Shown here: positions 23,791 to 32,136 of the stretch, in pieces | Numbering within the stretch: the first letter of the stretch is position 1 | How the letters are laid out: every line of letters starts with the position of its first letter | NCBI GenBank assembly: GCA_902462325.1 | Contig: CABQBF010000011.1 | Coordinates: 1 to 32,161 of the forward strand | Reading direction: 5' to 3' | DNA length: 32,161 nucleotides | DNA from: an uncultured Peptococcaceae bacterium | Lineage (GTDB): Bacteria; Bacillota; Peptococcia; Peptococcales; Peptococcaceae | The notes under the pieces: generated by a model | The model's database searches: none | Seen by the model: only the letters and a program-made list of their open reading frames with translations | Told to the model about the DNA's origin: nothing | Translations under genes and position numbers: made by a program

Positions 23791-24797
23791 CCTGCCACCT
23801 CCTCTACAGAAACCTGTTTATGTTCCAGATAGACCAAAATGCGCTCCAGATTGACCTGATGCACCTCATCGGGAATCTGAATCATCATCTGCCCAAAAGT
23901 TTTGCCTTCCATTACACGGGTGTCGGCAGCCAAAATATTGACCGGCGTTTTACATTCCATAATCATATTGGCGATAACCGGTTCTATGGCGGCGGTGCCG
24001 TCAAAAATCAGGCGGTAGCAATGGGCTGCGTTGAAATCGGGCAGCTTGCGGTCTTCTGGATAAACCAGCCGCTTAGTAGCCTCATGCTGCGGACGGGAGA
24101 ATACATCGGTTACAGTTCCTGTTTCAGCGATAACGTGATTGTCAATGATGGCTACCCGTTGGCAAATTTCTTCAATGACAGTCATCTCATGGGTAATGAT
24201 GATCACGGTGATACCCAGTCGTTTGCTGATATCCTTCAGCAGATTTAAAATAGCGCGGGTGGTTTTTGGATCCAATGCGCTGGTGGCTTCATCGCATAAC
24301 AGCACCTTGGGATTGGTGGCCAGAGCGCGGGCGATAGCGACGCGCTGTTTTTGTCCGCCGGAAAGTTGAGAAGGATAGGAATCCTCCTTATTTTCCATAT
24401 CGACCAGCTTCAGCAATTCACGGGCGCGGGCTATGGCCTGTTCTTTTTTGATACCGGCAATTTCCATAGGAAAGCAGATATTTTGCAAAGCCGTGCGCTG
24501 CATGAGCAGGTTGAACTGCTGAAAAATCATGCCCATAGATTGCCGCGCTTTGCACAGTTCTTTACGGGAAAGCTGGGATAAATCCTGTCCGTCAAAAATA
24601 ACGGTGCCGGAGGTAGGTTTTTCTAAAAAGTTGATACAGCGCACCAGCGTACTTTTTCCGGCGCCGCTCATGCCGATGATGCCAAAGATTTCACCGGGAT
24701 AAATATCCAAATCAATGTGCTCCAGCGCCACAGCCGGGCCATTTTTGCCGGGATAACTTTTATAGAGATTTTGAATCTGTATAATAGGCTTGTTCAT
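23775..24797 (-). CDS. metN: Methionine ABC transporter ATP-binding protein MetN
   Basis: 340-aa ABC ATPase. Walker A is GMSGAGKST (42-50), the Q-loop FQQFNLL, the signature LSGGQ (145-149), Walker B LLCDEATSALD (166-176), and the switch His lies in IITHEM. The last 80 or so residues are the NIL/C2 regulatory domain through which methionine inhibits transport in known MetN proteins. AAAGGAG lies six bases before the ATG. First gene of metNIQ, directly after a SAM-I riboswitch and its terminator. Confidence 0.95.
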   Translation of the reverse strand: MNKPIIQIQNLYKSYPGKNGPAVALEHIDLDIYPGEIFGIIGMSGAGKSTLVRCINFLEKPTSGTVIFDGQDLSQLSRKELCKARQSMGMIFQQFNLLMQRTALQNICFPMEIAGIKKEQAIARARELLKLVDMENKEDSYPSQLSGGQKQRVAIARALATNPKVLLCDEATSALDPKTTRAILNLLKDISKRLGITVIIITHEMTVIEEICQRVAIIDNHVIAETGTVTDVFSRPQHEATKRLVYPEDRKLPDFNAAHCYRLIFDGTAAIEPVIANMIMECKTPVNILAADTRVMEGKTFGQMMIQIPDEVHQVNLERILVYLEHKQVSVEEVAGCSNL

Positions 24798-24862
24798 GGA
24801 TTACTCCTTTCTGAATTGTTTTTATGGACTTATCTATGTAGATGTGCAGTGTTTGTTATGGT

Positions 24863-24897
24863 AAAAAGAAACCCCCTACTGCAAGCGGCAGAAGGGG
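24863..24897 (-). terminator. Regulated terminator of the SAM riboswitch
   Basis: On the minus strand, CCCCT...CTGC pairs with GCAG...AGGGG (24873-24897, one T-T mismatch), followed by a T-rich run (complement of 24863-24871). It lies between the aptamer and metN, where SAM binding would favour termination. Confidence 0.88.
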
Positions 24898-24919
24898 CGG
24901 TATGGTATGTAGCAAGCCG

Positions 24920-25034
24920 TTCTTATCTGCCAGAACTTGAATCTGCAGGATTTAGCACAGCGCCTTTCAGGATGTCCTGCAAGGCCAGTTGCCGGGTTTC
25001 ATCGGGCCAGTCCCTCCACCTCTCTGGATAAGAG
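24920..25034 (-). promoter_or_regulatory. SAM-I (S-box) riboswitch controlling metNIQ
   Basis: Read on the minus strand, the segment begins CTTATCCAGAGAGGTGGAGG, continues with GACTGGCCCGATGAAACC and CGGCAAC, and closes with GATAAG pairing back to CTTATC as P1. These are the conserved SAM-I core elements, including the kink-turn side and the GATGAAACCCGGCAAC block. A terminator and metN follow. Confidence 0.96.
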
Positions 25035-25061
25035 CAAAAAATATTGTATTTTTATTGATAA

Positions 25062-25090
25062 ACTATAGCACGAATAGAGTGGCTTGTCAA
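25062..25090 (-). promoter_or_regulatory. Promoter of the metNIQ operon
   Basis: On the minus strand, TTGACA (-35, 25085-25090) and TATAGT (-10, 25062-25067) are 17 bases apart. Transcription would start about 20 bases before the riboswitch. Confidence 0.85.
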
Positions 25091-25123
25091 CAAAAAAATA
25101 TAGCTTTTTCTATCCGTTCAAGC

Positions 25124-25142
25124 ATTTTTATGACATAAAAAT
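25124..25142. promoter_or_regulatory. AT-rich perfect palindrome
   Basis: ATTTTTATG and CATAAAAAT mirror each other around a single A. It lies upstream of the met promoter and about 150 bases before the DtxR-gene promoter. The one-base spacer makes a DNA-binding site likelier than an RNA hairpin. The rest of 25143-25270 shows nothing. Confidence 0.35.
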
Positions 25143-25273
25143 TGCTATCAAGAGGTATCATCAGATTATTAGAGAGCCTATGTCTTTTTGTCCGCAGGTC
25201 TTTCAAATATGATACAAACATTGTCTGTATGGCGCTGAATAGAAAAATTTTTTAGAAAGTCATTGCTAAGTTC

Positions 25274-25302
25274 TTGTAAAAAAACACAATAGATGTTATA
25301 GT
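25274..25302 (+). promoter_or_regulatory. Promoter of the DtxR-family gene
   Basis: TTGTAA (-35, 25274-25279), a 17-base spacer and TATAGT (-10, 25297-25302). The implied leader is about 160 bases long. Confidence 0.6.
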
Positions 25303-25404
25303 GAGATAAGAAATACAGGAAAATATAGTATTATGTTGCAGCTTGGAAGTATGGTTATTATGAAGAAAAACTTGTTTTTTCCTGATAGATGATTATAATG
25401 AAAG

Positions 25405-25451
25405 TAATATAACTGGAGAAATCTCTGCAATGTAAATTGCAGGTTATATTA
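25405..25451 (+). other. Stacked hairpin just before the DtxR-family ribosome binding site
   Basis: TAATATAAC (25405-25413) pairs perfectly with GTTATATTA (25443-25451). Inside, CTGCAAT/ATTGCAG (25425-25431/25436-25442) closes a GTAA (GNRA) tetraloop and stacks directly on the outer stem, with an 11-base bulge on the 5' side. AAGGAGG follows within a few bases. It could control translation, or the outer dyad could be a repressor site. Confidence 0.5.
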
Positions 25452-25467
25452 ATAAGGAGGTTTACTT

Positions 25468-25845
25468 ATGAGAACACAAGAATCTGGAGAGGACTATTTG
25501 GAAACTATACTGCTTTTGTATCGCAAGCAGGGTTATGTGCGGTCTACCGACATTGCCAACGCTATGAATTATACAAAAGCCAGTATCAGCCGGGCAGTGA
25601 AAATTTTAAAAGAGGCCGAATATATTTATATGGACCCAAATAAAATGATTTTCCTGACCGAGAAGGGCGAAAAGAAAGCCTTAGAAATTTATGAACGGCA
25701 TGAAGTCATTTCTGAATTTTTGACCACCATTTTACATGTGGATCCGGAAACTGCCGATAAAGATGCTTGTCATATGGAACATGTTGTCAGCGACAGCACT
25801 TTCCAGGGGCTGAAAAAATTGCTGAAAGAAGCGAAGGTACAATGA
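25468..25845 (+). CDS. DtxR/MntR-family metal-dependent regulator
   Basis: 125-aa regulator with an N-terminal winged helix (DYLETILLLYRKQGYVRSTD, then YTKASISRAVKIL) and a metal-binding dimerisation domain. It has no SH3 domain, so the layout is MntR-like. By alignment from memory, Asp9 and Glu12 correspond to MntR Asp8 and Glu11, and His78 to His77. The C-terminal motif is C101-x2-E104-H105, with Cys where MntR has Glu99 and DtxR has Cys102. The site therefore mixes manganese- and iron-type ligands. AAGGAGG precedes the ATG, and its stop overlaps the next gene (ATGA). Confidence 0.88.
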   Translation: MRTQESGEDYLETILLLYRKQGYVRSTDIANAMNYTKASISRAVKILKEAEYIYMDPNKMIFLTEKGEKKALEIYERHEVISEFLTTILHVDPETADKDACHMEHVVSDSTFQGLKKLLKEAKVQ

Positions 25846-26519
25846 AATATCTGACCGAGCCGCTGTACAAGAAAATGCAGTTGTTTCATCTGCCGTTGGA
25901 AGCTGGTATGAGTCTGACAGATTTAGAAGAAGAATTCGGCATTGAGGCCGATGACTTTCTGCTGCAGGAGTTGCTAGCTCGCGATGAGTGGTACGACCAA
26001 TATCTGCCGGAGCCGTTGCACAGCCGGTTGTTTGCGCCAAACGGCGAGGTGAGCTTTCAACAGCTAGATGATGCTTTGCTTGTGCAGATTGCGGCATTCC
26101 GTCAGGATGTGGAACGGGAATGGGCGAAGGCAGTAGCTAAGGTGCGGCAGGAAAAGCAGCAGCTTTGGAAAACCGCCGTGCCTGAACTGCGTCAGCTATT
26201 GGAGCTGGATTTGGCCGACAGTGAAATTCGCCGCATTTCCGGTATTGATAGTGATACGGTGCAGATTGAGCTGTATCCCCAATGGGACATTGGTAAAATT
26301 TTGACGTTATCCTTTACAGACGTGAAGGATAGTTGGATGGGCCGTATCCATCCTGATGATGCCAATTGGTGGCTGGTAGATGAAATTGCTGCCGATGCAG
26401 AGCGGGAGGGTCGCTATGTGCTGCAGGCATTGTTTGGTAATGCCGATTATGTGGGACAATTGCAGCTCACCTTTGCCGGTGTGCAGGTCAGCGAACGGGA
26501 AGATCCGCTGGGAGTTTAA
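25842..26519 (+). CDS. Unrecognised soluble protein coupled to the DtxR-family gene
   Basis: 225-aa protein with no signal peptide or membrane segment. The first half is acidic and helical (LTDLEEEFGIEADDFLLQELL). The second half has Trp- and Asp-rich strands (DVKDSWMGRIHPDDANWWLVDE). It could belong to the DUF4085 group, but I am not sure. The open frame reaches back to 25767, but the ATG at 25842 overlaps the DtxR stop, so coupling is clear. Its expression with a metal regulator hints at a metal-related role (inference). A terminator follows. Confidence 0.75.
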   Translation: MKYLTEPLYKKMQLFHLPLEAGMSLTDLEEEFGIEADDFLLQELLARDEWYDQYLPEPLHSRLFAPNGEVSFQQLDDALLVQIAAFRQDVEREWAKAVAKVRQEKQQLWKTAVPELRQLLELDLADSEIRRISGIDSDTVQIELYPQWDIGKILTLSFTDVKDSWMGRIHPDDANWWLVDEIAADAEREGRYVLQALFGNADYVGQLQLTFAGVQVSEREDPLGV

Positions 26520-26534
26520 GTTTTATAAAAAAAG

Positions 26535-26565
26535 AGGCGAATTACACCGTGAATTCGTCTTTTTT
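26535..26565 (+). terminator. Terminator after the DtxR operon
   Basis: AGGCGAATT (26535-26543) pairs with AATTCGTCT (26552-26560), one G-U pair, followed by T5-6. Confidence 0.8.
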
Positions 26566-26567
26566 GT

Positions 26568-26597
26568 TTGACTTGACAAATTGGTTTGTACTATAAT
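26568..26597 (+). promoter_or_regulatory. Promoter of leuS
   Basis: TTGACT (-35, 26568-26573) and TATAAT (-10, 26592-26597) with an 18-base spacer. Only about 20 bases separate the expected start from the leuS ATG, so there is no room for a T-box leader. Confidence 0.7.
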
Positions 26598-26624
26598 AAC
26601 TCTCATATGATAGGGGGAGAAGCC

Positions 26625-29105
26625 ATGAATGAACGCTATGATTTTGCCAGCATTGAAAGCAAATGGCAAACAAAATGGGCTGAAGAAAAACTATATCAAG
26701 TAACAGAAGACAACACAAAACCAAAGTATTATTGTTTGGAAATGTTCCCATATCCATCTGGTAATTTACATATGGGCCATGTGCGTAACTATTCCATTGG
26801 CGATGTTATCGCCCGGTTTAAAACCATGCACGGCTACAATGTGCTGCATCCAATTGGTTGGGACTCTTTTGGTTTGCCGGCAGAAAATGCGGCCATTAAA
26901 CATAAAACGCCGCCTGCAAAGTGGACCACCGAAAACATTGCCAATATGAACCGTCAATTGCATGCTATGGGCCTGAGTTATGATTGGGACAGAGAAGTAA
27001 CTACCTGTCTGCCCGAATATTATAAATGGACCCAGTGGTTCTTTTTGCAGTTTTACAAAAAAGGACTGGCTTATAAAAAAGGTGCATCGGTAAACTGGTG
27101 CCCAGGCTGCCAGACTGTATTAGCAAACGAACAGGTTGTGGACGGTCTGTGCGAACGCTGCGACAGCGTAGTAGAGAAAAAATCATTGGAGCAGTGGTTC
27201 TTTAAAATTACCGATTATGCGGACCGTCTGCTGAAAGATTTGGACAAGCTGGGCGGTTGGCCAAACAAGGTCCGTGTGATGCAGGAAAACTGGATTGGCC
27301 GCAGCGAAGGTGCCATTTTGCGTTTTAACGTGCAGGAAACGGACGACCAGATTGAAGTGTTCACCACCCGTCCCGACACCGTATTCGGTTTGAGCTATAT
27401 GGTGCTGGCGCCGGAACATCCATTGGTGGAAAAGCTGATTGCCGGTACCGAGTATGAAGCGGACGTGCGGGCGTTTATCAAAGACGTGCAGCAGATGACA
27501 GAAGTAGAACGTTCTTCTACCGAACTGGAAAAGAAGGGTATCTTTATTGGCGCTCATGCTGTGAACCCAGCCGACGGTAAGGTGGTGCCAATTCTGGTAG
27601 GAAACTATGTAATTTATGAATACGGCACAGGGGCTGTTATGGGTGTGCCAGCCCATGATGAACGGGACTTCCTGTTTGCTAAAAAATATAATTTGCCAAT
27701 CACCATTGTGGTTATGCCAGAAGGAAAAGAATTGCGCGTAGAGGATATGACAGAAGCTTCCAAAGAAAGCGGTATTATGGTCAATTCCGGACAGTTCAAC
27801 GGCATGAAAAATGAAGACGCGAAAAAAGCGATTGTGGACTATTTTGCCCAGCAGGGTATGGGGGAAATGAAGGTCAACTTCCGTCTTCGCGACTGGCTGA
27901 TTTCCCGTCAGCGGTTCTGGGGCGCGCCTATTCCAATTATTTATTGTGACCATTGCGGTACAGTGCCGGTTCCAGAAGACCAATTGCCGGTATTGCTGCC
28001 TCATGACGTAGATTTTAAACCGACCGGCGAATCTCCGTTAAAATATATGGAGGAATTTGTGAATACCACCTGCCCGATTTGCGGTCGTCCTGCCCGTCGG
28101 GAAACCGATACCATGGATACTTTCGTTTGCTCCAGTTGGTATTATCTGCGTTATACCGATGCACATAATGACAACATGCCTTTTGCCAAGGACAAGGTGG
28201 ATCACTGGATGAATGTGGACCAGTATATCGGTGGTGTGGAACACGCCATTCTGCATTTGCTCTATGCCCGGTTCTTTACAAAAGTGCTGTATGATATGGA
28301 TTTAATCAGTGTGGATGAACCGTTCCAGAATTTGCTTACACAGGGTATGGTTTTGATGAACGGCAGCAAAATGTCCAAATCTAAGGGTAATATTGTCAGC
28401 CCAGAAGCCATTATTGGCAAATTCGGCGCTGATACGGCTCGTCTGTTTATTCTGTTTGCTGCGCCGCCAGAACGGGACTTGGAATGGAACGATCAGGCTG
28501 TGGAAGGCTGCTACCGGTTTATCAACCGCGTATGGCGGTTTGTATATGATTATGTACAGGGAACGGATGGCAAACTGGTCGATTACAGCAGCTTGGGTGA
28601 ATTGAGCAGCAAGGATAAAGATTTGCGCCGTCTGGTGCATACCACGATCAAACGTGTTACCGACGATGCCGGCACGCGGTTTAATTTCAATACGGCCATC
28701 AGCGCCATTATGGAACTGGTAAACGGCTTGTATCAGTATCGGGAATTGCCTGATTGCAACAAAGCTGTAATGGCAGAAGCGGTAGATACGCTGATTTTGG
28801 TATTGGCGCCATTTATCCCCCATGTGACAGAAGAACTGTGGCAGGCTGTCGGCCATGACAACAGCGTGCATAAACAGCAGTGGCCTGTTGTGGATGAACA
28901 AGCGCTGGTTGCCGATGAAGTAACGGTAATCGTTCAGATTAACGGCAAAGTGCGGGATAAAATTGTAATGCCAATCAATGTGGACAAGGCAGAAGCAGAA
29001 AAAATTGCGTTAAGCCAGCCTAAAATTGCCGACATGGTCGCTGGCAAAGTAATTAAAAAGGTAGTTGTAGTGCCCAATAAATTGATTAATATTGTGGTAG
29101 GATAA
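26625..29105 (+). CDS. leuS: Leucyl-tRNA synthetase
   Basis: 826-aa class I aminoacyl-tRNA synthetase that charges tRNA-Leu in the cytoplasm. The ATP-binding HIGH motif is H49-MG-H52 in PYPSGNLHMGH, and the KMSKS loop is K582-MSKS. Zinc-binding cysteine pairs occur near residue 160 (CPGCQ, CERCD) and again in the later insertion (CDHCG, CPICG). The CP1 editing domain includes the threonine-rich FTTRPDTVFGLSYMVLAPEH block and GTGAVMGVPAHDERD. An anticodon-binding domain and a short C-terminal domain end the protein. Length is normal for the bacterial enzyme. The start at 26625 follows GGGGGAGAAGCC; the open frame upstream covers the promoter. Confidence 0.98.
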   Translation: MNERYDFASIESKWQTKWAEEKLYQVTEDNTKPKYYCLEMFPYPSGNLHMGHVRNYSIGDVIARFKTMHGYNVLHPIGWDSFGLPAENAAIKHKTPPAKWTTENIANMNRQLHAMGLSYDWDREVTTCLPEYYKWTQWFFLQFYKKGLAYKKGASVNWCPGCQTVLANEQVVDGLCERCDSVVEKKSLEQWFFKITDYADRLLKDLDKLGGWPNKVRVMQENWIGRSEGAILRFNVQETDDQIEVFTTRPDTVFGLSYMVLAPEHPLVEKLIAGTEYEADVRAFIKDVQQMTEVERSSTELEKKGIFIGAHAVNPADGKVVPILVGNYVIYEYGTGAVMGVPAHDERDFLFAKKYNLPITIVVMPEGKELRVEDMTEASKESGIMVNSGQFNGMKNEDAKKAIVDYFAQQGMGEMKVNFRLRDWLISRQRFWGAPIPIIYCDHCGTVPVPEDQLPVLLPHDVDFKPTGESPLKYMEEFVNTTCPICGRPARRETDTMDTFVCSSWYYLRYTDAHNDNMPFAKDKVDHWMNVDQYIGGVEHAILHLLYARFFTKVLYDMDLISVDEPFQNLLTQGMVLMNGSKMSKSKGNIVSPEAIIGKFGADTARLFILFAAPPERDLEWNDQAVEGCYRFINRVWRFVYDYVQGTDGKLVDYSSLGELSSKDKDLRRLVHTTIKRVTDDAGTRFNFNTAISAIMELVNGLYQYRELPDCNKAVMAEAVDTLILVLAPFIPHVTEELWQAVGHDNSVHKQQWPVVDEQALVADEVTVIVQINGKVRDKIVMPINVDKAEAEKIALSQPKIADMVAGKVIKKVVVVPNKLINIVVG

Positions 29106-29138
29106 ACAGTTTTATAACGGATATAAAAGATGTAAACA

Positions 29139-29178
29139 GTTGCAGTGACAGGCGTTTCCTGTTGCTGCAGCTTTTTTT
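29139..29178 (+). terminator. Terminator of leuS
   Basis: GTTGCAG (29139-29145) pairs with CTGCAGC (29165-29171), with an inner ACAGG/CCTGT stem, followed by seven T. Confidence 0.85.
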
Positions 29179-29325
29179 GTGCAAAAAATATTTGGAATAA
29201 AAAGGAATTTTATTGCTTGTGCAGAATTTTTAAAAATTATGTATGTCACGCTGTCAGTCAGAATAAAATGGGCAGCAAAGCAGAGTATTCCTGATCATTG
29301 TAACAAGCAGGAGGGGACGGCTGGA

Positions 29326-30198
29326 ATGAAAGTCAAAAACAAGGCAAAGCTGCATATGGTGAAATTGCTGACGCAGTTCTTTTTATTAGCTACATTGTTG
29401 GTCGGTCTGTGTATTTTCTATGGATTTCAAGTAGAGCCCAATCTGCTTTTAGTGCGGCATTTTGCTTTACAGGCCGGCGGAGGTGAGTCGGCGGAAAAAT
29501 TGCGGTTGGTGCAGATTTCTGATATCCAAATAGGAGAAGCATACACCGTAAAAAATCTGCAAAAGGTGGTGCGAACTATACAAAAGCAGCAGCCCGATGT
29601 GATTTTATTTAACGGCGATTTGTTTGAAATTTATAGTCAGTGCGGCGCAGAATTAGAAGCGGAAGTGACAGCATTGTTAAAAAACTTGGAAGCGCCTTAT
29701 GGCAAATATGCAGTGTGGGGCAATCGGGATTATGGCGGCGGAGCGGAAAAGGCTTATCGAAGAATTCTCAAAGCGGCTGATTTTACACTGCTCTGTAATG
29801 AAAGTGCGGAAATTTTATCTGAGCAGGGGCATACCGTTTTACTCTGCGGGTTGGATGACAGCTTATTTGGCAAACCTGACGGCAGCCAGTTTTTACAGAA
29901 CGATAAAAAGAACTATGCCTATCGCATTCTAATGCTCCACGAACCTGATGTGGCGCAACTATGGAGTCATTCGGATTTCCAACTCATTCTGGCTGGTCAT
30001 AGTCATGGCGGGCAAGTGCGGCTGCCGTTCTGGCAAGGCGAGAAAACTGTGCTAGCGCAGCAATACCTCCGGCATTTTTATACGTTGAACGGGGAAACCG
30101 GGCTGCAGCTCTATGTGAATACGGGTTTAGGCACCTCCCATATTCCAGTGCGCTTTGGTGTGCCTCCAGAAATTGCTGTATTTGACCTCTATTTATGA
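29326..30198 (+). CDS. Membrane-anchored metallophosphoesterase (YkuE/YaeI-like) with altered metal motifs
   Basis: 290-aa protein with one N-terminal membrane segment (about residues 14-34) and an outside calcineurin-type phosphoesterase domain. The motif order matches the YkuE/YaeI group: SDIQ (Asp66, Gln68), NGD (96-98), GNRD (133-136), LHEPD with His205, and GHSHGG (His225, His227). Two usual histidines differ: DxH is DIQ, and GNHD is GNRD. Family members cleave phosphoesters, and some act on lipid substrates; activity here is open. The frame extends back to 29179, but AGGAGGGG about nine bases before 29326 sets the start. The 147 bases before that show no clear promoter. Confidence 0.85.
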   Translation: MKVKNKAKLHMVKLLTQFFLLATLLVGLCIFYGFQVEPNLLLVRHFALQAGGGESAEKLRLVQISDIQIGEAYTVKNLQKVVRTIQKQQPDVILFNGDLFEIYSQCGAELEAEVTALLKNLEAPYGKYAVWGNRDYGGGAEKAYRRILKAADFTLLCNESAEILSEQGHTVLLCGLDDSLFGKPDGSQFLQNDKKNYAYRILMLHEPDVAQLWSHSDFQLILAGHSHGGQVRLPFWQGEKTVLAQQYLRHFYTLNGETGLQLYVNTGLGTSHIPVRFGVPPEIAVFDLYL

Positions 30199-30207
30199 CA
30201 TCGGTTC

Positions 30208-30236
30208 TTGACAAGAAATCGGTTTTATAGTATGTT
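30208..30236 (+). promoter_or_regulatory. Promoter of the lipoprotein gene
   Basis: TTGACA (30208-30213), a 17-base spacer and TATGTT (30231-30236). Confidence 0.5.
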
Positions 30237-30326
30237 GGTTTTGCAGATGAAAATTGTGAGCAAAAAAGAAGAAGCCGATTTTTCAGAAAAACGGTGGAAA
30301 CGTAAGTATAGGAAGAAGGGGTGGGG

Positions 30327-30965
30327 ATGTTTATGAGCTGGAAAAAGAATTGCAGTATTTTGGTTTTATTATGTTGTTGCGCAGTGGCTTTTTTAGCAGG
30401 CTGCAGCAATGAGAAACAGGTGGCCGTTTATGACGAGCAGCCGCCGGCCTTAGAGCAGTCGGTGGCCGACTATTATGCTGAATTGGGTATCACGGAGGAA
30501 GTGCGCAAAACAGCGCCTGCTGTGGTGGAAACCATTACAGTCAATGAAGAAAAAGAATTACAACTGCGACTGCCTGAGTACTGGCAGCAAATTTATTCGG
30601 TGCAAACCAATGCAGTGGACAACTGCACCATCATCAATTTGCATGAAAAATATAATTTTGACCGACGGCAGGCTGGTCTATTGGCTTCGATTGATGTGTA
30701 TGACAGGGCATATTATGAACAGAACATAATGCAGCTATCGCCGGAGGTCTATGGCCAAATCATTGGAGCCAACAGTATCATTCTGGGCACCGATGATGTA
30801 TATGTTTATCTGATGTGGGCACCGACCGATGTGCAGTTTGATTATGAAGACGAACTGGCAACTGCGCTGTATCAAGCTGGCTGGCAGGCCAAAGATAAAA
30901 TTATGGCGGATTTTTTGGAAATCAACGGAATTACTGCCAACGAAGAAGCGCCAACTTTGAATTAG
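30327..30965 (+). CDS. Lipoprotein of unknown function
   Basis: 212-aa predicted lipoprotein. Two lysines and a Cys-rich hydrophobic core (LLCCCAVAF) lead to the lipobox LAG-C26, so the mature protein would be lipid-anchored outside the membrane. The mature part is acidic with no recognised domain. GTG 30321 and ATG 30333 are alternative starts; AAGGGG fits 30327 best. It has its own promoter and a strong terminator, so it is probably a single-gene unit. Confidence 0.78.
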   Translation: MFMSWKKNCSILVLLCCCAVAFLAGCSNEKQVAVYDEQPPALEQSVADYYAELGITEEVRKTAPAVVETITVNEEKELQLRLPEYWQQIYSVQTNAVDNCTIINLHEKYNFDRRQAGLLASIDVYDRAYYEQNIMQLSPEVYGQIIGANSIILGTDDVYVYLMWAPTDVQFDYEDELATALYQAGWQAKDKIMADFLEINGITANEEAPTLN

Positions 30966-30970
30966 AAATA

Positions 30971-31013
30971 CAAAACACGAGGTCATTGCATTTTGCAGTG
31001 ACCTCGTGTTTTG
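30971..31013. terminator. Bidirectional terminator between the lipoprotein gene and ychF
   Basis: A perfect 15-bp stem (30971-30985 with 30999-31013) with an inner TGCA/TGCA pair. The A-run and T-run ends allow it to work in both directions for the two convergent genes. Confidence 0.88.
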
Positions 31014-31025
31014 TATCCGAATTTC

Positions 31026-32117
31026 TCATACGTTAAAACGGAACAACATAATGTCGCCGTCCTGCACCACATAGTCTTTGCCTTCTACCCGTACCAAGCC
31101 CTTTTCTTTAGCGGTATTGTAAGTGCCGCAGGCATGTAGATCCTCATAGGAGACAACTTCGGCGCGAATAAAGCCCCGTTCAAAGTCGGAGTGGATTTTA
31201 CCGGCAGCGCCCGGCGCTTTGGTGCCTTTGGTGATCGTCCAGGCTTTTACCTCTTTGGGGCCAGCGGTTAAGTAGCTGATTAAGCCCAGCAGTTTATAGC
31301 TGGCGGCAATAATTCGGTCTAATCCAGATTGGCTGATGCCTAGATCTTCTAGGAACATTTGCTTTTCCTCATCATCTAGCTCGGCAATTTCCTGTTCAAT
31401 TTGTGCGCAGACGATAAAGGCTTCGGAATTTTCGTCAGCGGCAAATTCCTGTACCCGTTTTACATAATCATTGCCGTCTACCACGTCCTCTTCTTTTACA
31501 TTGGTTGCATACAGTACCGGTTTATAAGTCAGCAGGTTCATTTCCTTGAGAAGGGCCGCTTCTTCTTCCGTTTCCGGCGTAAACCGGCGCGCTACCTGAC
31601 CGTCTTCCAAGTGTGCTTTCAGCCGTTCCAGCAGCTTGGCCTCTGCAATTAATGCTTTGTCACCGCTTTTTTGACCTTTCTGGGCTTTTAATAACCGCCG
31701 CTCCAAAACTTCCAAGTCGGAGAAAATCAATTCCAAGTTGATAGTTTCAATGTCGCGAATAGGGTCTACAGAGCCTTCTACATGGACCACGTTGCTGTCG
31801 TCAAAGCAACGCACCACATGTACAATGGCATCCACTTCGCGGATATGGGATAAAAATTGATTGCCCAGTCCTTCGCCTTTGCTGGCGCCCCGTACTAGAC
31901 CGGCAATATCTACAAATTCAATTACAGCGGGAACGATTTTTTCTGTGCTATACAAGTCAGCCAGCCAAGCCAACCGTTCATCAGGAACAGAAACAACCCC
32001 AACATTAGGGTCAATGGTGCAGAATGGATAGTTAGCCGATTCAGCACCGGCTTTGGTGAGAGCATTAAACAATGTACTCTTGCCAACATTTGGTAAACCG
32101 ACGATACCTAATTTCAT
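31026..32117 (-). CDS. ychF: YchF/OLA1-family ATPase
   Basis: 363-aa P-loop protein of the Obg-related YchF family, which binds ATP in preference to GTP and associates with ribosomes. G1 is GLPNVGKS (7-14), a conserved block NYPFCTIDPNVGVVSVPDERL follows, G3 is DIAGLVRGASKGEGLGN, and the G4 position reads NVKEED, the YchF-specific replacement of NKxD. The C-terminal TGS-like domain includes EVKAWTITKGTKAPGAAGKIHSDFERGF (in part). Length is normal. The SD is weak (AGGT). Confidence 0.97.
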   Translation of the reverse strand: MKLGIVGLPNVGKSTLFNALTKAGAESANYPFCTIDPNVGVVSVPDERLAWLADLYSTEKIVPAVIEFVDIAGLVRGASKGEGLGNQFLSHIREVDAIVHVVRCFDDSNVVHVEGSVDPIRDIETINLELIFSDLEVLERRLLKAQKGQKSGDKALIAEAKLLERLKAHLEDGQVARRFTPETEEEAALLKEMNLLTYKPVLYATNVKEEDVVDGNDYVKRVQEFAADENSEAFIVCAQIEQEIAELDDEEKQMFLEDLGISQSGLDRIIAASYKLLGLISYLTAGPKEVKAWTITKGTKAPGAAGKIHSDFERGFIRAEVVSYEDLHACGTYNTAKEKGLVRVEGKDYVVQDGDIMLFRFNV

Positions 32118-32136
32118 TTTTATCTTTACCTGTCCG

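Noticed and set aside
26598..26624. T-box leader for leuS
   Set aside because: The leader is only about 20-27 bases, too short, and no T-box sequence is present.
27183..28004. 273-codon open frame antisense to leuS
   Set aside because: It lies wholly within the conserved leuS coding region and resembles no protein.
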